A DNA stretch of 64,000 nt from Halobacteriales archaeon QS_1_68_20 (GTDB taxonomy: Archaea; Halobacteriota; Halobacteria; Halobacteriales; PXRE01). The DNA lies in NCBI GenBank assembly GCA_003021085.1, contig PXRE01000006.1, positions 176,398-240,397 on the forward strand, in the 5' to 3' direction. Below, in pieces: positions 9,142-17,321 of the stretch (position 1 is the stretch's first letter; each line of letters starts with the position of its first letter). Under the pieces are notes generated by a model. The model was not told where the DNA came from, ran no database searches, and saw only the letters and a list, made by a program, of their open reading frames with translations. A program made the position numbers and the translations under genes.

Positions 9142-9996
9142 TCACTCCGTGAGTGTGAGGCAGGCGAGCACGGCGAACGTCGCTTCTTCGGTTCGCACGG
9201 TCTCGCTGCCCTGGTTCGGGATCGCGTTCAGCCAGAGGTCGAACCGGCCGGGGGCGCCCGGCTCGACGGTCGGCGGGTCGGTCCCGCCGACGGATTCCGG
9301 ATCGACGTCCAAGATGTCGGGCAGCCCTCGTCCGGGCGCGCCGAAGACGACGGTCGCACCGTCGTCCTCGACGCGGCGGGTCAGGTCCTCCAGCCAGCCG
9401 ACCGACAGCGGTCGACCGTGCACTGAGGTTGCGACCCGCAGTCCAGCGTCGTCCCGGGCGAGCGCTTCCGACAGGTCCGTACGTTCGACCGTCAACCCCG
9501 GCAAGGGGTCGTCGACGATCCGCGCACGGACCGGCTCTCTCGAAGAGACCCTGACGGTTACGCGCTCCCCCTCCTGGACCTCCATTCCGGAGGGAACCGG
9601 GAGGGAGATCGGGTGTTGCAGTCCGCAATTGACCCGAACGCGCCCTTCAGGCCCGACCTCGGTCACGAGTCCCTGTCGTAACGACCCCGGACCGTTCGAT
9701 CCGGAGCCGGTCCGCGACGAGGGGCGGAGCGGCGGCATCACGCCGACGTACTCCAGTTCGTCCCGCCTGTCCCATGCCTCCTTTCGAAGGTAGGGGGGTG
9801 TGGCGGCGTACGCCAGCACGGTTTCGACGAACCCGTCGCCCCATCGCCGCTCGCCGTCGGGGTCCGGGAAGACCCCGAGGCGGTCTGCCCGGAACACCGT
9901 CGCCGCGCGGGCCACGTATCCGAGCTTCCGGGTGGCCTCGCGTTTGTCCTCGGCCTCCCGTGCGAGGGACGACGGCACGAGTACGGTTAGCGTCAT
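9142..9996 (-). CDS. Putative SPOUT-class RNA methyltransferase (COG2106-like)
   Basis: First gene of the ribosomal operon. The 284-residue product starts MTLTVLVPSSLAREAEDKRE and continues KLGYVARAATVFRADRLGVF, the usual beginning of the archaeal SPOUT proteins annotated as RNA uridine-N3 methyltransferases; VVFGAPGRGLPDIL near residue 210 and NAIPNQGSETVRTEEA near the end are the knot region that binds S-adenosylmethionine. A longer frame begins at 10035, but the TATA-like box at 10051-10058 would place transcription start near 10028, so the ATG at 9996 is preferred. Its role here, probably rRNA modification, is inferred from the family and from its position before L3. Confidence 0.85.
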   Translation of the reverse strand: MTLTVLVPSSLAREAEDKREATRKLGYVARAATVFRADRLGVFPDPDGERRWGDGFVETVLAYAATPPYLRKEAWDRRDELEYVGVMPPLRPSSRTGSGSNGPGSLRQGLVTEVGPEGRVRVNCGLQHPISLPVPSGMEVQEGERVTVRVSSREPVRARIVDDPLPGLTVERTDLSEALARDDAGLRVATSVHGRPLSVGWLEDLTRRVEDDGATVVFGAPGRGLPDILDVDPESVGGTDPPTVEPGAPGRFDLWLNAIPNQGSETVRTEEATFAVLACLTLTE

Positions 9997-10050
9997 GCCG
10001 CAGCGTCCACGCCTCGCCGCTAGACGTACTCCCACCTTCCGGATTCGGCC

Positions 10051-10058
10051 TTAAAAGG
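10051..10058 (-). promoter_or_regulatory. TATA-like box of the ribosomal operon
   Basis: On the minus strand the sequence reads ccttttaa, about 55 bases before the preferred SPOUT methyltransferase ATG and only 16 bases before the longer GTG/ATG frame. It decides the start choice. It is the only AT-rich block in the 230-base gap before the operon. Confidence 0.5.
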
Positions 10059-10227
10059 ATAGCGGATCCTCCTCGGTCCTGTGGCAGTGTCTCACACCGT
10101 CACGACGGTCGTTCCGTCCGTTCGACCGGCCAACAGGTCCCGTGACCCCCGGACCGGCGGCGTCGGCCGCGACGTCGTCTGGGCCGTTCCCGGCGTCGGC
10201 GGATCGTTCCGTCGGGACGGGGGGTCG

Positions 10228-10905
10228 CTATCCGTCGAAGACGATCTCGAAGCGAGCGCCGCAGTCCTCGCTCTCGGCGGCCGCCACGGTCCACCCGTGA
10301 GCTTCGGCGATCTCGACGACGATCGACAGGCCGGGACCGGTCCCTTCGTCGTCGGAGGTGTAGCCGCGGTCGAACACCGCCTCACGCTCGTCGTCGGGGA
10401 TGCCGGGGCCGTCGTCGGCGACGTAGAACCCCCTTCGTCGGGCAGGGTGCCGACTCGAACCTCGACGTCGGGGCCAGCGCGTTCGACGGCGTTGCGGAAC
10501 AGGTTCTCCAGGAGCTGTACCTCGTCGGCGTCCACCTGCGGGACGTCCGAGACGCCGAGGTCGGCGTCGTCGGCGGTGACGTTCCGCCAGGCCTCCTCGG
10601 CGACGTCTCGCAGGTCGACGGATGTCGGATCGACGGAGGAATCGCCCTGCCGCGCCAGGCTCAGGGTGTGGTCGATGATCGTCCCGATCCGGTCGTGGGC
10701 GCTCCGGACCTCCTCGAAGGTCTCCGGATCGCCCGTTTCCTCGGCCAGTTCGAGGTACCCGCGGGCGACCGACAGCGGGCTGCGGAGGTCGTGGGAGACG
10801 ACGCTGGCGAAGTCCGTGAGCCGTTCGTTCTCCGTCTGCAGTTCAGTGACCTGCTGGTCGATCGTCCGGATTCGACGGCGGGGCCGTACCACGTCGACGG
10901 CCACG
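10228..10905 (-). pseudogene. Sensor histidine kinase, frameshifted and lacking its N-terminus
   Basis: A two-component sensor core. The dimerisation/phosphoacceptor box is intact ([20 protein letters not shown]), followed by a HATPase domain with [14 protein letters not shown] (N-box). The frame breaks in a five-base C run at 10429-10433 (G run on the coding strand); adding one base restores [19 protein letters not shown], the G-box [17 protein letters not shown] and the stop at 10228-10230. Upstream of about residue [15 protein letters not shown] no membrane or PAS domain is readable and another gene's end on the other strand begins at once. Either a homopolymer sequencing error plus a deletion, or a decayed kinase. 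Confidence 0.75.
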
Positions 10906-10911
10906 GCGGCG

Positions 10912-11073
10912 ATGGCCCGTGACGGCCAGCAGGTGTTGTACGATCTGGTCGAGGTGTTCAAGGGCACCAGCGGCGAGGTCGCGGCGTTTCTCATCGCCCG
11001 GCGCGTCGAGAACGTGGTCGAGAGCCTCGACGACGACGTTCCCTTGCCGGAGAACCTGAGCCGACACCTCTGA
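10912..11073 (+). CDS. Short unidentified frame, probably the 3' part of a lost gene
   Basis: A 53-codon frame (MARDGQQVLYDLVEVFKG ... PLPENLSRHL). Nearly every codon ends in G or C, which is the coding pattern of this genome, while the opposite frame is less biased. I do not recognise the family. It starts exactly where the histidine kinase on the other strand loses its N-terminus, so it may be the C-terminal remnant of a divergent neighbour whose 5' half was removed in the same deletion. The ATG may be fortuitous. Confidence 0.35.
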   Translation: MARDGQQVLYDLVEVFKGTSGEVAAFLIARRVENVVESLDDDVPLPENLSRHL

Positions 11074-11114
11074 CGGTCCCGGTCCCCGCCTGGAGTTCAG
11101 CCCGTTTCGGAACC

Positions 11115-11120
11115 TTTATT
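11115..11120 (+). promoter_or_regulatory. TATA-like box for tRNA-Gly
   Basis: tttatt lies 34-39 bases before the first base of the tRNA-Gly gene, in an otherwise GC-rich stretch, at the usual distance for a haloarchaeal tRNA promoter. Confidence 0.5.
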
Positions 11121-11153
11121 CATACCTCCGGAGGTAGTTGTAGGTGCGAAGGC

Positions 11154-11224
11154 GCGTCGGTGGTGTAGTGGTATCACAGGACCCTGCCACGGTCCTAACC
11201 CGGGTTCAAATCCCGGCCGACGCA
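11154..11224 (+). tRNA. tRNA-Gly (GCC)
   Basis: A 71-base cloverleaf. The acceptor stem pairs gcgtcgg (11154-11160) with ccgacgc (11217-11223), with A as discriminator; the anticodon GCC is at 11186-11188 and the T-arm contains the ggttcaaatcc consensus. No intron. CCA is not encoded. A short T run (11226-11229) follows and may end transcription. Confidence 0.96.
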
Positions 11225-11571
11225 CTTTTCGGCGACCCACACTGCGAGCAGCGCGTAGCGTGTGCTCGCCTCACGTGAGCCGAAAATCGGCACGAGGGAT
11301 TCGAATGAGACGAGACCCAGCCCGGATCCGTCCGTCGGAGACGCAACGGAAGCCCGGACCGTCTCGGCGTGGTTCAAATCCCGAAACACTTCGTTTCTCG
11401 GCGTCCCGCTGGTTTCACTCGCAGGACTCCCGGCAGACGCATTCCTCCGAGCGTTCCACTCCGACTGTGTCGCACACGCGTGACGCGCGACCCCTGTTGT
11501 CGTGACGACAGATCCGGGCTCTCGCCAACGCCACCTTGATACGGTTCGTAGACAGAATCAAAATCGGGATA
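11225..11571. other. Intergenic region after tRNA-Gly; no gene recognised
   Basis: After the T run that may end the tRNA transcript, all six frames give only short, unbiased translations. A frame-independent AT-richer stretch (near 11533-11570) precedes the next kinase and may hold its promoter. Position next to a tRNA makes it a possible integration scar, but I see no direct repeat of the tRNA 3' end. Confidence 0.4.
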
Positions 11572-12711
11572 ATGGTCGACGGACATCGACTGAGAGCCGT
11601 CCTCCAGGGTCGGGGCACAGTAGTTGGCCTCGGGGTGTTTTACGTCGTATCCGCGCTCGGCTGGACGCTCGCGCAGCTTCGCGGTGGGGCAATGCTGGTA
11701 ACCGGGGTGGTCGAAATAGTGTTGATCGCCGGTCCTGGCATCGTCCTCCTCTACGGCGGGGATCGATTACCGCGACGCGACATCCATCCGGAGTTCTATC
11801 CGGACGTCACGAGGTGGTGTCTCGGCGGGCTCGGCGTGATGCTGGCAATCCTCGTATTCTACAGCCTCCAGCCCGGCGAAGTCGTCGACGACCCGTCGAC
11901 CGTGCTCATCCTGACGGGGCTGGCTGGCGTCGCCGGCTTCGCCGCCGGGGTTCACAACGCGCACGCCAAGACCCGGGAACGGGAACTCCAGAAGACGGTC
12001 GAACAGCTACGGGCGTCGAACGAGCGCCTCGAACAGTTCGCCTACGCCGTGTCGCACGACCTCCAGGAGCCGCTCCGGATGGTCTCCAGCTACCTCCAGT
12101 TGATCGACCGCCGGTACGCCGACGACCTCGACGAGGACGGCCGGGAGTTCATCGACTTCGCCGTCGACGGCGCCGACCGGATGCGGGCGATGGTCGCGAG
12201 CCTCCTCCGTTACTCCCGCATCACGACCCAGGGACAATCACTCGAACCGACGGACGCGCAGGCGGTGCTCGAAGACGTCCTCGAGGACCTCCAGTTGCGG
12301 ATCGAGGAGACCGACGCGACGATAGAGACCGACGACTTCCCGACGGTAACCGCGGACGCAGACCAGCTCTCACAGGTGTTCCAGAACCTCATTTCCAACG
12401 CCCTCAAATATAGCGGGAACGATCCACCGCGCGTCCACGTGGACGCCGAACGGACTGGCGATGCGTGGCGGTTCTCGGTTCGCGACGAGGGGATCGGGAT
12501 CGACCCGGAGTACCACGATCGGGTGTTCGACATCTTCGAGCGACTGCAGTCCGAAGAAGCCGGCGGCGAGCAGGGGGCCGGCGGAATCGGTCTGGCGCTG
12601 TGCGAACGGATCGTCGAGCGCCACGGCGGGGACATCTGGGTCGACTCCGAACCCGGCGAGGGGGCGACGTTCTCGTTCACGATTCCCGCGGCAGATCGAA
12701 GGGACTCGTAA
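11572..12711 (+). CDS. Membrane-bound sensor histidine kinase
   Basis: Predicted to autophosphorylate a histidine and pass the phosphate to a response regulator. From MVDGHRLRAVLQ there are about four hydrophobic segments in the first 130 residues (GVFYVVSALGWTLAQL, IVLIAGPGIVLLY, LGVMLAILVFYSL, VLILTGLAGVAGFAAG), then a short coiled coil, the H-box FAYAVSHDLQEPLRMVSSYL, the N-box FQNLISNALKYSG, the D/F boxes VRDEGIGIDPEYHDRVFDIF and the G-box GAGGIGLALCERIVERHGG. No response regulator is adjacent. An in-frame start 36 bases upstream (11536) is possible; I chose the later ATG because an AT-rich promoter-like stretch spans the earlier one. Confidence 0.85.
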   Translation: MVDGHRLRAVLQGRGTVVGLGVFYVVSALGWTLAQLRGGAMLVTGVVEIVLIAGPGIVLLYGGDRLPRRDIHPEFYPDVTRWCLGGLGVMLAILVFYSLQPGEVVDDPSTVLILTGLAGVAGFAAGVHNAHAKTRERELQKTVEQLRASNERLEQFAYAVSHDLQEPLRMVSSYLQLIDRRYADDLDEDGREFIDFAVDGADRMRAMVASLLRYSRITTQGQSLEPTDAQAVLEDVLEDLQLRIEETDATIETDDFPTVTADADQLSQVFQNLISNALKYSGNDPPRVHVDAERTGDAWRFSVRDEGIGIDPEYHDRVFDIFERLQSEEAGGEQGAGGIGLALCERIVERHGGDIWVDSEPGEGATFSFTIPAADRRDS

Positions 12712-12772
12712 CTCGGGTCCCGGTGAGAGCGTCTCGTCCTGCCCCAGCGACTTCTTCGACGGACGTGATCCT

Positions 12773-12997
12773 CGCTCACGGACCCTGCGGGACCGCACCG
12801 CGAACGTCCCGCTGGGGACCAGCGTTCCCTCCTCGCTGCTAGGGTTCGTCTACGGCGTCACCTTCCTCAGCATGGGGATGACGTTCTCCGCCGCGGGCGC
12901 GATGATGACGGGGACCCTGTGGGGTCTCATCGCCACGTTCCGGTCGTCGCGGCCCGACGGCCTGCGCGATCAGTTCTACGGCTTCCGCGAGCTTTGA
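12773..12997 (+). pseudogene. C-terminal remnant of a small membrane protein
   Basis: From about 12773 one frame reads a GC3-rich coding-like sequence with two hydrophobic helices (LLGFVYGVTFLSMGMTFSAA and MMTGTLWGLIATF) and ends RDQFYGFREL with TGA at 12995-12997. No start codon fits before it and the frame upstream is not coding-like. I read it as the 3' end of an unidentified haloarchaeal membrane protein whose 5' part is missing. No function can be assigned. Confidence 0.4.
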
Positions 12998-13127
12998 CGA
13001 GAACCGGCTTCTGACCACGCGCCGCGAACCAGCGGCTGCCTCACAGTCCAGAGGTTCCGGACCGGGCGACGGAGTCCGACGTCCCGGACCGCGTAACGAT
13101 AAGGCGGTCGCGGGAGTACCACCGGAC

Positions 13128-13439
13128 GTGACGACCGTCGCACTGCTCAGCGTCGCGCCCGTCAAAGAAGGGAGCATGGCCGAGGAGGTCGCGAAGGCAG
13201 TCGGTGCCCTCGACGAGTTCGACGTCTCCTACGAGACCAACCCGATGGGGACCGTGATCGAGGCCGACGAGGCCAGCGAGGTGTTCGCTGCCGCGCAGGC
13301 CGCCCACGAGGCGGTCGACGGCGACCGCGTGAGCACGTTCCTGAAGATCGACGACAAGCGGGCCCGCGACCAGCGCGCCGACGAGAAAGTCGACGCCGTC
13401 GAGGAGGCGCTGGGCCGGGAAGCCATGCGGGACCGGTGA
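13128..13439 (+). CDS. MTH1187-type thiamine-binding protein
   Basis: Small ferredoxin-fold protein of the MTH1187/YkoF family, members of which bind thiamine or its precursors and often form tetramers. The 103-residue product begins with GTG (MTTVALLSVAPVKEGSMAEE) and has the conserved FDVSYETNPMGTVIEADEAS strand-turn region around residues 32-51. A TATA-like gtaacgataag lies about 30 bases before the GTG, so the transcript is probably leaderless. It converges with the DUF1097 gene one base downstream. Stand-alone; no thiamine genes nearby. Confidence 0.85.
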   Translation: MTTVALLSVAPVKEGSMAEEVAKAVGALDEFDVSYETNPMGTVIEADEASEVFAAAQAAHEAVDGDRVSTFLKIDDKRARDQRADEKVDAVEEALGREAMRDR

Positions 13440-13440
13440 C

Positions 13441-13956
13441 TCAACTCGCCGCCCCGGCCAGTCGCTCGGTCCCCAGGCCGATCGCGGCACCGATCAGCAT
13501 GGCGGCCAGCGCCGCGAGCGTCTCGCCCGCGAGGCCCGGGACGCCGAAGGCCGTCTCGCCGGCGGCGTGGACCGAGAACATGGTCGCGTAACCCAAGAAA
13601 CCGCCGGGCGTGAACGACAGCAGGGGGACGAACTCGTGGAGGCTGGCGAGGAACATGAACGCACCGACGACGACGCTCAGTGCGACCGGGCCACCGCCTA
13701 ACGGCGCGACCAGCGCCAGCGTCGCCGCCGCGTAGCCGATGCCCGCCGCGTTGCTGGCGTACCCCCGGACCAGACCGTCGACGCCCCCGCCCGCGGCGTA
13801 GAACGTGGCCGAAGCGATGAACGATGGCCACAGCGGGATGTGCAACCCCGCGACGAAGGCGTACGTCCAGGGGACCGACGCCACACCGAAGACGACCGCC
13901 AGCGCCCAGGTCTCGTTCCACTGCCCGACCTTCTCGGAGACGCGAACGTAACTCAT
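13441..13956 (-). CDS. DUF1097-family membrane protein
   Basis: A 171-residue protein with about five hydrophobic segments, including AVVFGVASVPWTYAFVAGL, a Gly-rich IGYAAATLALVAPLGGGP, and LAALAAMLIGAAIGLG. The pattern WPSFIASATFYAAGG after the first two helices resembles DUF1097 proteins, inner-membrane proteins of unknown function. It is convergent with the thiamine-binding gene. Function unknown. Confidence 0.65.
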   Translation of the reverse strand: MSYVRVSEKVGQWNETWALAVVFGVASVPWTYAFVAGLHIPLWPSFIASATFYAAGGGVDGLVRGYASNAAGIGYAAATLALVAPLGGGPVALSVVVGAFMFLASLHEFVPLLSFTPGGFLGYATMFSVHAAGETAFGVPGLAGETLAALAAMLIGAAIGLGTERLAGAAS

Positions 13957-14135
13957 TGGTGGCCACTCGGCCGGGCGCGCCTTGTTCGTTGCCGTCCATT
14001 GCTGGCAACACGGCGGAGTACTCCCGTCCCCGTCGCCGGGTCGGTACCCGCGTCAGCGGGCGATGTGATTTAAGTCGGCCGGCGGAGAAGTCGCTGGTAT
14101 GAACCGGATTACAGGAACCGCGGGTAGTGGTCGTC

Positions 14136-14549
14136 GTGAGTGACCTGCTGGGCGACGTCGTGATCCCCGTCGCCAACGAGGACGTCGCCGAGGAGACGGC
14201 GGCGCTGGCACGGGAGCACCTCGACGACGACTCGAACGTGACGGTCGTCCACGTCGTCGCCGACGAGCAAGCCTTCGACGAGTCGTCCGAGGAGGAGTGG
14301 GAGTCGTTCGCCGAGGACGCCTTCGAGCGGTTCGAAGCGACCTACGGCGGGGCCGTCGAGACGGAGGTCCGGTACGGGACGGACGTGGTCGAGGGCATCT
14401 TCGCGGCAGCCGACGACGTCGGTGCCAGCGCCATCGTGTTCAAACCTCGGGGCGGCAGTCGTTGGCGGCAACTCATGTCCGGCGACGTGGCCCGTGAACT
14501 CGTGGCCGAGTGCGACCGGCCCGTCGTCGCGCTCCCGGGCGACAGTTGA
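14136..14549 (+). CDS. Universal stress protein (UspA family)
   Basis: A 137-residue UspA-fold protein beginning (GTG) SDLLGDVVIPVANEDVAEE. The C-terminal region GASAIVFKPRGGSRWRQLMS with SGDVARELVAECDRPVVALP corresponds to the ATP-binding loop of Usp proteins, here in the haloarchaeal variant. A TATA-like atttaag at 14068-14074 sits about 60 bases before the start, leaving a leader of roughly 35 bases in which an ATG at 14100 opens only a 14-codon frame. An earlier GTG at 14127 is possible, but the family starts at SDLL. Presumed role: stress protection. Confidence 0.85.
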   Translation: MSDLLGDVVIPVANEDVAEETAALAREHLDDDSNVTVVHVVADEQAFDESSEEEWESFAEDAFERFEATYGGAVETEVRYGTDVVEGIFAAADDVGASAIVFKPRGGSRWRQLMSGDVARELVAECDRPVVALPGDS

Positions 14550-14613
14550 TTCCCGGCACCGGGAACGTTCAACTGTCCGAAACACTTTTCGCCCGCTGGT
14601 TGATACGGGGTTC

Positions 14614-15531
14614 ATGGCAACCAGCCAAAATACCGGCGCGTTCGACGACGTGCCAACTGCGAAGTCTGTCGGGTACGGGGTGGCAGCGTACGTCGTCACC
14701 TACGTCCTCTTCTTCGTCCTGAAAGGGTCCCAGGGAGTACAGGAGTTCACGTCAGGGTTCGAGCAGGGTGCCGGGTCGACGTTCGAGCAACTCGGCATCG
14801 ACCCGCCGTCGGCGTTCGAGATCGCCGGGTGGGTGTTCTACCTCTCGCACAACGCGGGGATCGAGATCTCCGTCTCGGCGATGGGACAGTCCCAGTCGCT
14901 GAACATGAACCCCGGCCTTGGCAACGAGGCGTACCTGATGGCCATCCCGCCCATCGTCCTCGTCGCGGCGGGGTACCTCCTCGCCACCCGCGAGGCGCCA
15001 GCGGGTGCGTCGCTTCCCAAGGTCGGAGCCTCGCTCGCCGCCGGGTACGTGATCCTGAGCCTCGTCGGCGTGTTCGCGTTCGCCTGGTCCGCGACAATCG
15101 AAGGCGGGTTCGGCCAGCAGGCGACGCTCACCGTCAAGCCCCAGCTCGTCATGGCCCTGGTGGTCGGGCTCGTCTACCCGGCCATCTTCGGCGGCGTCGG
15201 TGGCTTCATCGCACAGTCGCAGGCGCCCGACCGGCAGACCAGCGCCGGCGGTGCGTACGGTAGTCAGCAGGGGCAGTACGGACAGCAGGGACAGCACGGC
15301 CAGCAATCCCGGTACGGACAACAGCCCCAGCAGGGTCAGCGGACCCCCCAGGGCCAGCAGCCCCAGCAGGGCCAACGTACCACCCAGGGACAGCAGCCCA
15401 CCCAGGGACAGCAGCCCACCCAAGGACAGCAGACCGAGCAGCCCAACCGGGGACAGCAGGACGAACGCACCCCGCAGGGCCGCCAGTCGGGGCAGGACGA
15501 CGACCAGGGACAGTCCGACCGCCACCGGTAA
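14614..15531 (+). CDS. Multi-pass membrane protein with a Gln/Gly-rich repetitive tail
   Basis: A 305-residue protein. Residues 1-210 hold about five hydrophobic segments (VGYGVAAYVVTYVLFFVLKG, AYLMAIPPIVLVAAGYLL, LAAGYVILSLVGVFAFAWSA, ALVVGLVYPAIFGGVGGFIA), as in uncharacterised haloarchaeal integral membrane proteins. From about residue 218 the sequence becomes a low-complexity tail of repeated GQQPxQGQ and YGQQ units, ending DDDQGQSDRHR. Such a Gln-rich tail is unusual in a halophile, where Asp/Glu dominate; it is probably cytoplasmic and disordered. The start is ATG at 14614, with TATA-like acacttttcg and a run before it. Function unknown. Confidence 0.75.
   Translation: MATSQNTGAFDDVPTAKSVGYGVAAYVVTYVLFFVLKGSQGVQEFTSGFEQGAGSTFEQLGIDPPSAFEIAGWVFYLSHNAGIEISVSAMGQSQSLNMNPGLGNEAYLMAIPPIVLVAAGYLLATREAPAGASLPKVGASLAAGYVILSLVGVFAFAWSATIEGGFGQQATLTVKPQLVMALVVGLVYPAIFGGVGGFIAQSQAPDRQTSAGGAYGSQQGQYGQQGQHGQQSRYGQQPQQGQRTPQGQQPQQGQRTTQGQQPTQGQQPTQGQQTEQPNRGQQDERTPQGRQSGQDDDQGQSDRHR
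15262..15520 (+). repeat. Imperfect short tandem repeats encoding the Gln-rich tail
   Basis: Units built on cagggncagcag and cagcccacccagggacag recur 10-12 times in the 3' part of the membrane protein gene; the block cccacccagggacagcag is present twice in direct succession (near 15406-15430). The repeats stay in frame, so copy number could vary without breaking the gene. Confidence 0.7.
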
Positions 15532-15696
15532 CCGCGGCGACGACTCTTCTCTCACGCATCACTGTTGGGACCCAGCCGACGAGCGGTTGCTCCGGCCGGG
15601 ACACGGGCCGAGCGTCCAGTCACGCTCACGACGACCGTGACCGGACCGAACGAGAGCTATTTCCCCGGCCGGTCCCTAGGATCCCACTCGAAACGC

Positions 15697-16314
15697 GTGA
15701 CGGAACCACGGACGACGGTAACCCGCGAGGCGGAACGCGGCATCAGGTACGGCCTGCTGGCGGTACTGGTCGTCGGTCTGCGCCGCCGGGACCCCGGAGC
15801 AGTCGTCAACGCCGTCGTCGCGCTCGCCGTCACCTACCTCCCCGGCGTGGTCGAACGCCGGTACGACGTGGAGTTCCGCCCCTGGCAACGAGTGTACGCG
15901 CAGGGGGCGATGCTCACCCACGCCCTCGGAATGCTCGGCCCCTACGACGACGTCTGGTGGTGGGATCACGTCACGCACACCCACTCCGCGACCCTGGTCG
16001 GGGGCCTGGTCCACGCCGTCGCTCGCCGCAACGACCGCGACCCCCGACCGCGCGTGCTGGCCGCGGTGGTCGGGGGCGGCGTCCTCTGGGAACTCGTGGA
16101 GTACGTCGTCCACCACACCGCCGACCGCCTCGGGATCGAACCGGTGCTCGTCTCGTACGGCAAAGTCGACACCGCTCTGGACCTCGTGTTCAACGCCCTC
16201 GGCGCGCTGGTCGTCCTCGCGTGGGGGGATCGACTCCTCGGGAACTTCGTCGACGCCCCCTCAGAACCGTCGACCCGCGCCGTCTCCGACGTAGACCAGG
16301 ACCGTCCGACGTGA
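15697..16314 (+). CDS. DUF2238/YjdF-like membrane protein
   Basis: A 205-residue integral membrane protein of unknown function. Conserved points are DVWWWDHVTHTHSATLVGGL, a histidine-rich loop near residue 95, and GGVLWELVEYVVHHTADRLG, then VDTALDLVFNALGALVVLAW; this order is found in YjdF/DUF2238 proteins. I start at GTG 15697 (TEPRTTVTREAERG); a longer frame from 15565 lacks the coding bias and the TATA-like gagctatttcc near 15653 supports the later start. Confidence 0.75.
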   Translation: MTEPRTTVTREAERGIRYGLLAVLVVGLRRRDPGAVVNAVVALAVTYLPGVVERRYDVEFRPWQRVYAQGAMLTHALGMLGPYDDVWWWDHVTHTHSATLVGGLVHAVARRNDRDPRPRVLAAVVGGGVLWELVEYVVHHTADRLGIEPVLVSYGKVDTALDLVFNALGALVVLAWGDRLLGNFVDAPSEPSTRAVSDVDQDRPT

Positions 16315-16485
16315 CGAAACCGGGCCTGGGCGGCTTCCCGACCTGCGGCGTTCGGCGATGGGGCACCGTCACCGACCGGTCCGTGACGGGCTCCGGCGCC
16401 GTCCTCGCCTGGAGGAAAGGACACGGGCCGAATCGCGGCGTCGGGGCGCCACGGTACCGCCGACGACTGCTGGTTCTCGGACCAG

Positions 16486-16724
16486 GTGACGACAGGCCGC
16501 GAAACGACTCGGGACAGTACGTCACTACACGCTCGCCTGACGACGTGCTCGCCGCCATGGAGCCGCTCGAACCCTGCTACCACGGGTGAACTTGCGGACG
16601 ACCTCGACTGGCCGCGCAGGACCGTCTACGAACTTCTCACGACGCTCGAAGAACGCGGTGACGTGAGAAAAAGAAGCCCGAACCCCGACGGGCGATCTGG
16701 ATGCGACCGGAGGACACAGCATGA
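16486..16724 (+). pseudogene. Winged-helix DNA-binding protein, multiply frameshifted
   Basis: Fragments in different frames join into one small winged-helix protein: GTG-started MTTGRETT, then SGQYVTTRSPDDVLAAMEPLEP, then TTGELADDLDWPRRTVYELL with TLEERGDVRKRSPNPDG, and finally AIWMRPEDTA with TGA at 16722-16724. The joins need single-base changes near 16520, 16572-16574 (CCC) and 16692. The last reading gives a four-base ATGA overlap with hicB, as expected in an operon, which supports it. Either sequencing indels or a decayed regulator. Confidence 0.6.
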
Positions 16725-17000
16725 GCACCGGCTCGAGCGCGAACCACGACCCCACGAACACCAAAATCACCCTCACACGGAACGACGACGGGTGGTGGAC
16801 GGCACGCGACGAAACGCGGGGGGTTGACTACACAGGGGGAGACGCGCGAGAAGGCGCTGGCAAACCTCGACGACGTGATCGACGCGGTGGAGAACGACAC
16901 CGGTCGGCCGCCGGCCGACGAGGAGCTTCGGGCGGCCGGGATCGACCCCGAGGACAACCGCCAAGCAGGGAGTGGTGAGCTTCCTGACGTACTTGAATAG
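16721..17000 (+). pseudogene. hicB: HicB-family antitoxin, frameshifted in a G run
   Basis: Antitoxin partner of HicA. The ATG at 16721 opens MSTGSSANHDPTNTKITLTR with NDDGWWTARDETRG, the typical HicB strand region; the frame is lost in the six-G run at 16818-16823. Removing one G gives TTQGETREKALANLDDVIDA and DEELRAAGIDPEDN, ending ELPDVLE with TAG at 16998-17000, a normal-length HicB. The unbroken frame instead gives an Arg-rich shadow. If the shift is real, the toxin would be unprotected unless another antitoxin exists. Confidence 0.8.
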
Positions 17001-17268
17001 CTCCGCGAACGGTATAGTCACGCGGGATTTCAGCGGCTACGACGTGGCGAAGGTGCTCGCCAATGCCGGCAACTTTCGATGGGTCAACACGCAAGGTGAT
17101 CACGCGATTCTAAAATGGGAACACCCTGACGGGCCGGACGTCGAAAAGCGAACGGTAAGTGTCCCGCTCCACGACCGCGTGCGAACCGGGACGCTTCGCG
17201 GAAGCGCCGAGGACACTGGCGCGAAAGATTTCGACGAGTTCCGCAAGTGGATCGATCGGAACCGATAG
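16972..17268 (+). CDS. hicA: HicA-family toxin (mRNA interferase)
   Basis: Members degrade mRNA using a dsRNA-binding-like fold with a catalytic histidine. The conserved body is TRDFSGYDVAKVLANAGNFR, then WVNTQGDHAILKWEHPDG with the G-D-H histidine, and EKRTVSVPLHDRVRTGTLR. Family members usually start with M-V-T-R-D-F; here the matching codon is ATA (17014-17016) before gtcacg, so the frame must start at GTG 16972 or TTG 16993, inside the end of hicB. The ATA could be a base change that has weakened the start. The pair lies beside tRNA-Met, a common site for mobile modules. Confidence 0.85.
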   Translation: MVSFLTYLNSSANGIVTRDFSGYDVAKVLANAGNFRWVNTQGDHAILKWEHPDGPDVEKRTVSVPLHDRVRTGTLRGSAEDTGAKDFDEFRKWIDRNR

Positions 17269-17321
17269 CGACCGCTCTTTATATACTTGAATCGAAAGAG
17301 GGTGTTGAACCCTTTTAGATA

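Noticed and set aside
11260..11505. Several frames in the gap after tRNA-Gly
   Set aside because: Translations change character with every frame and contain no recognisable domain; the region looks noncoding.
17278..17290. tttatatac after hicA as a promoter of the tRNA-Met
   Set aside because: It lies downstream of the tRNA on the minus strand, so it cannot drive it; the TATA-like gataag near 17502 fits better.
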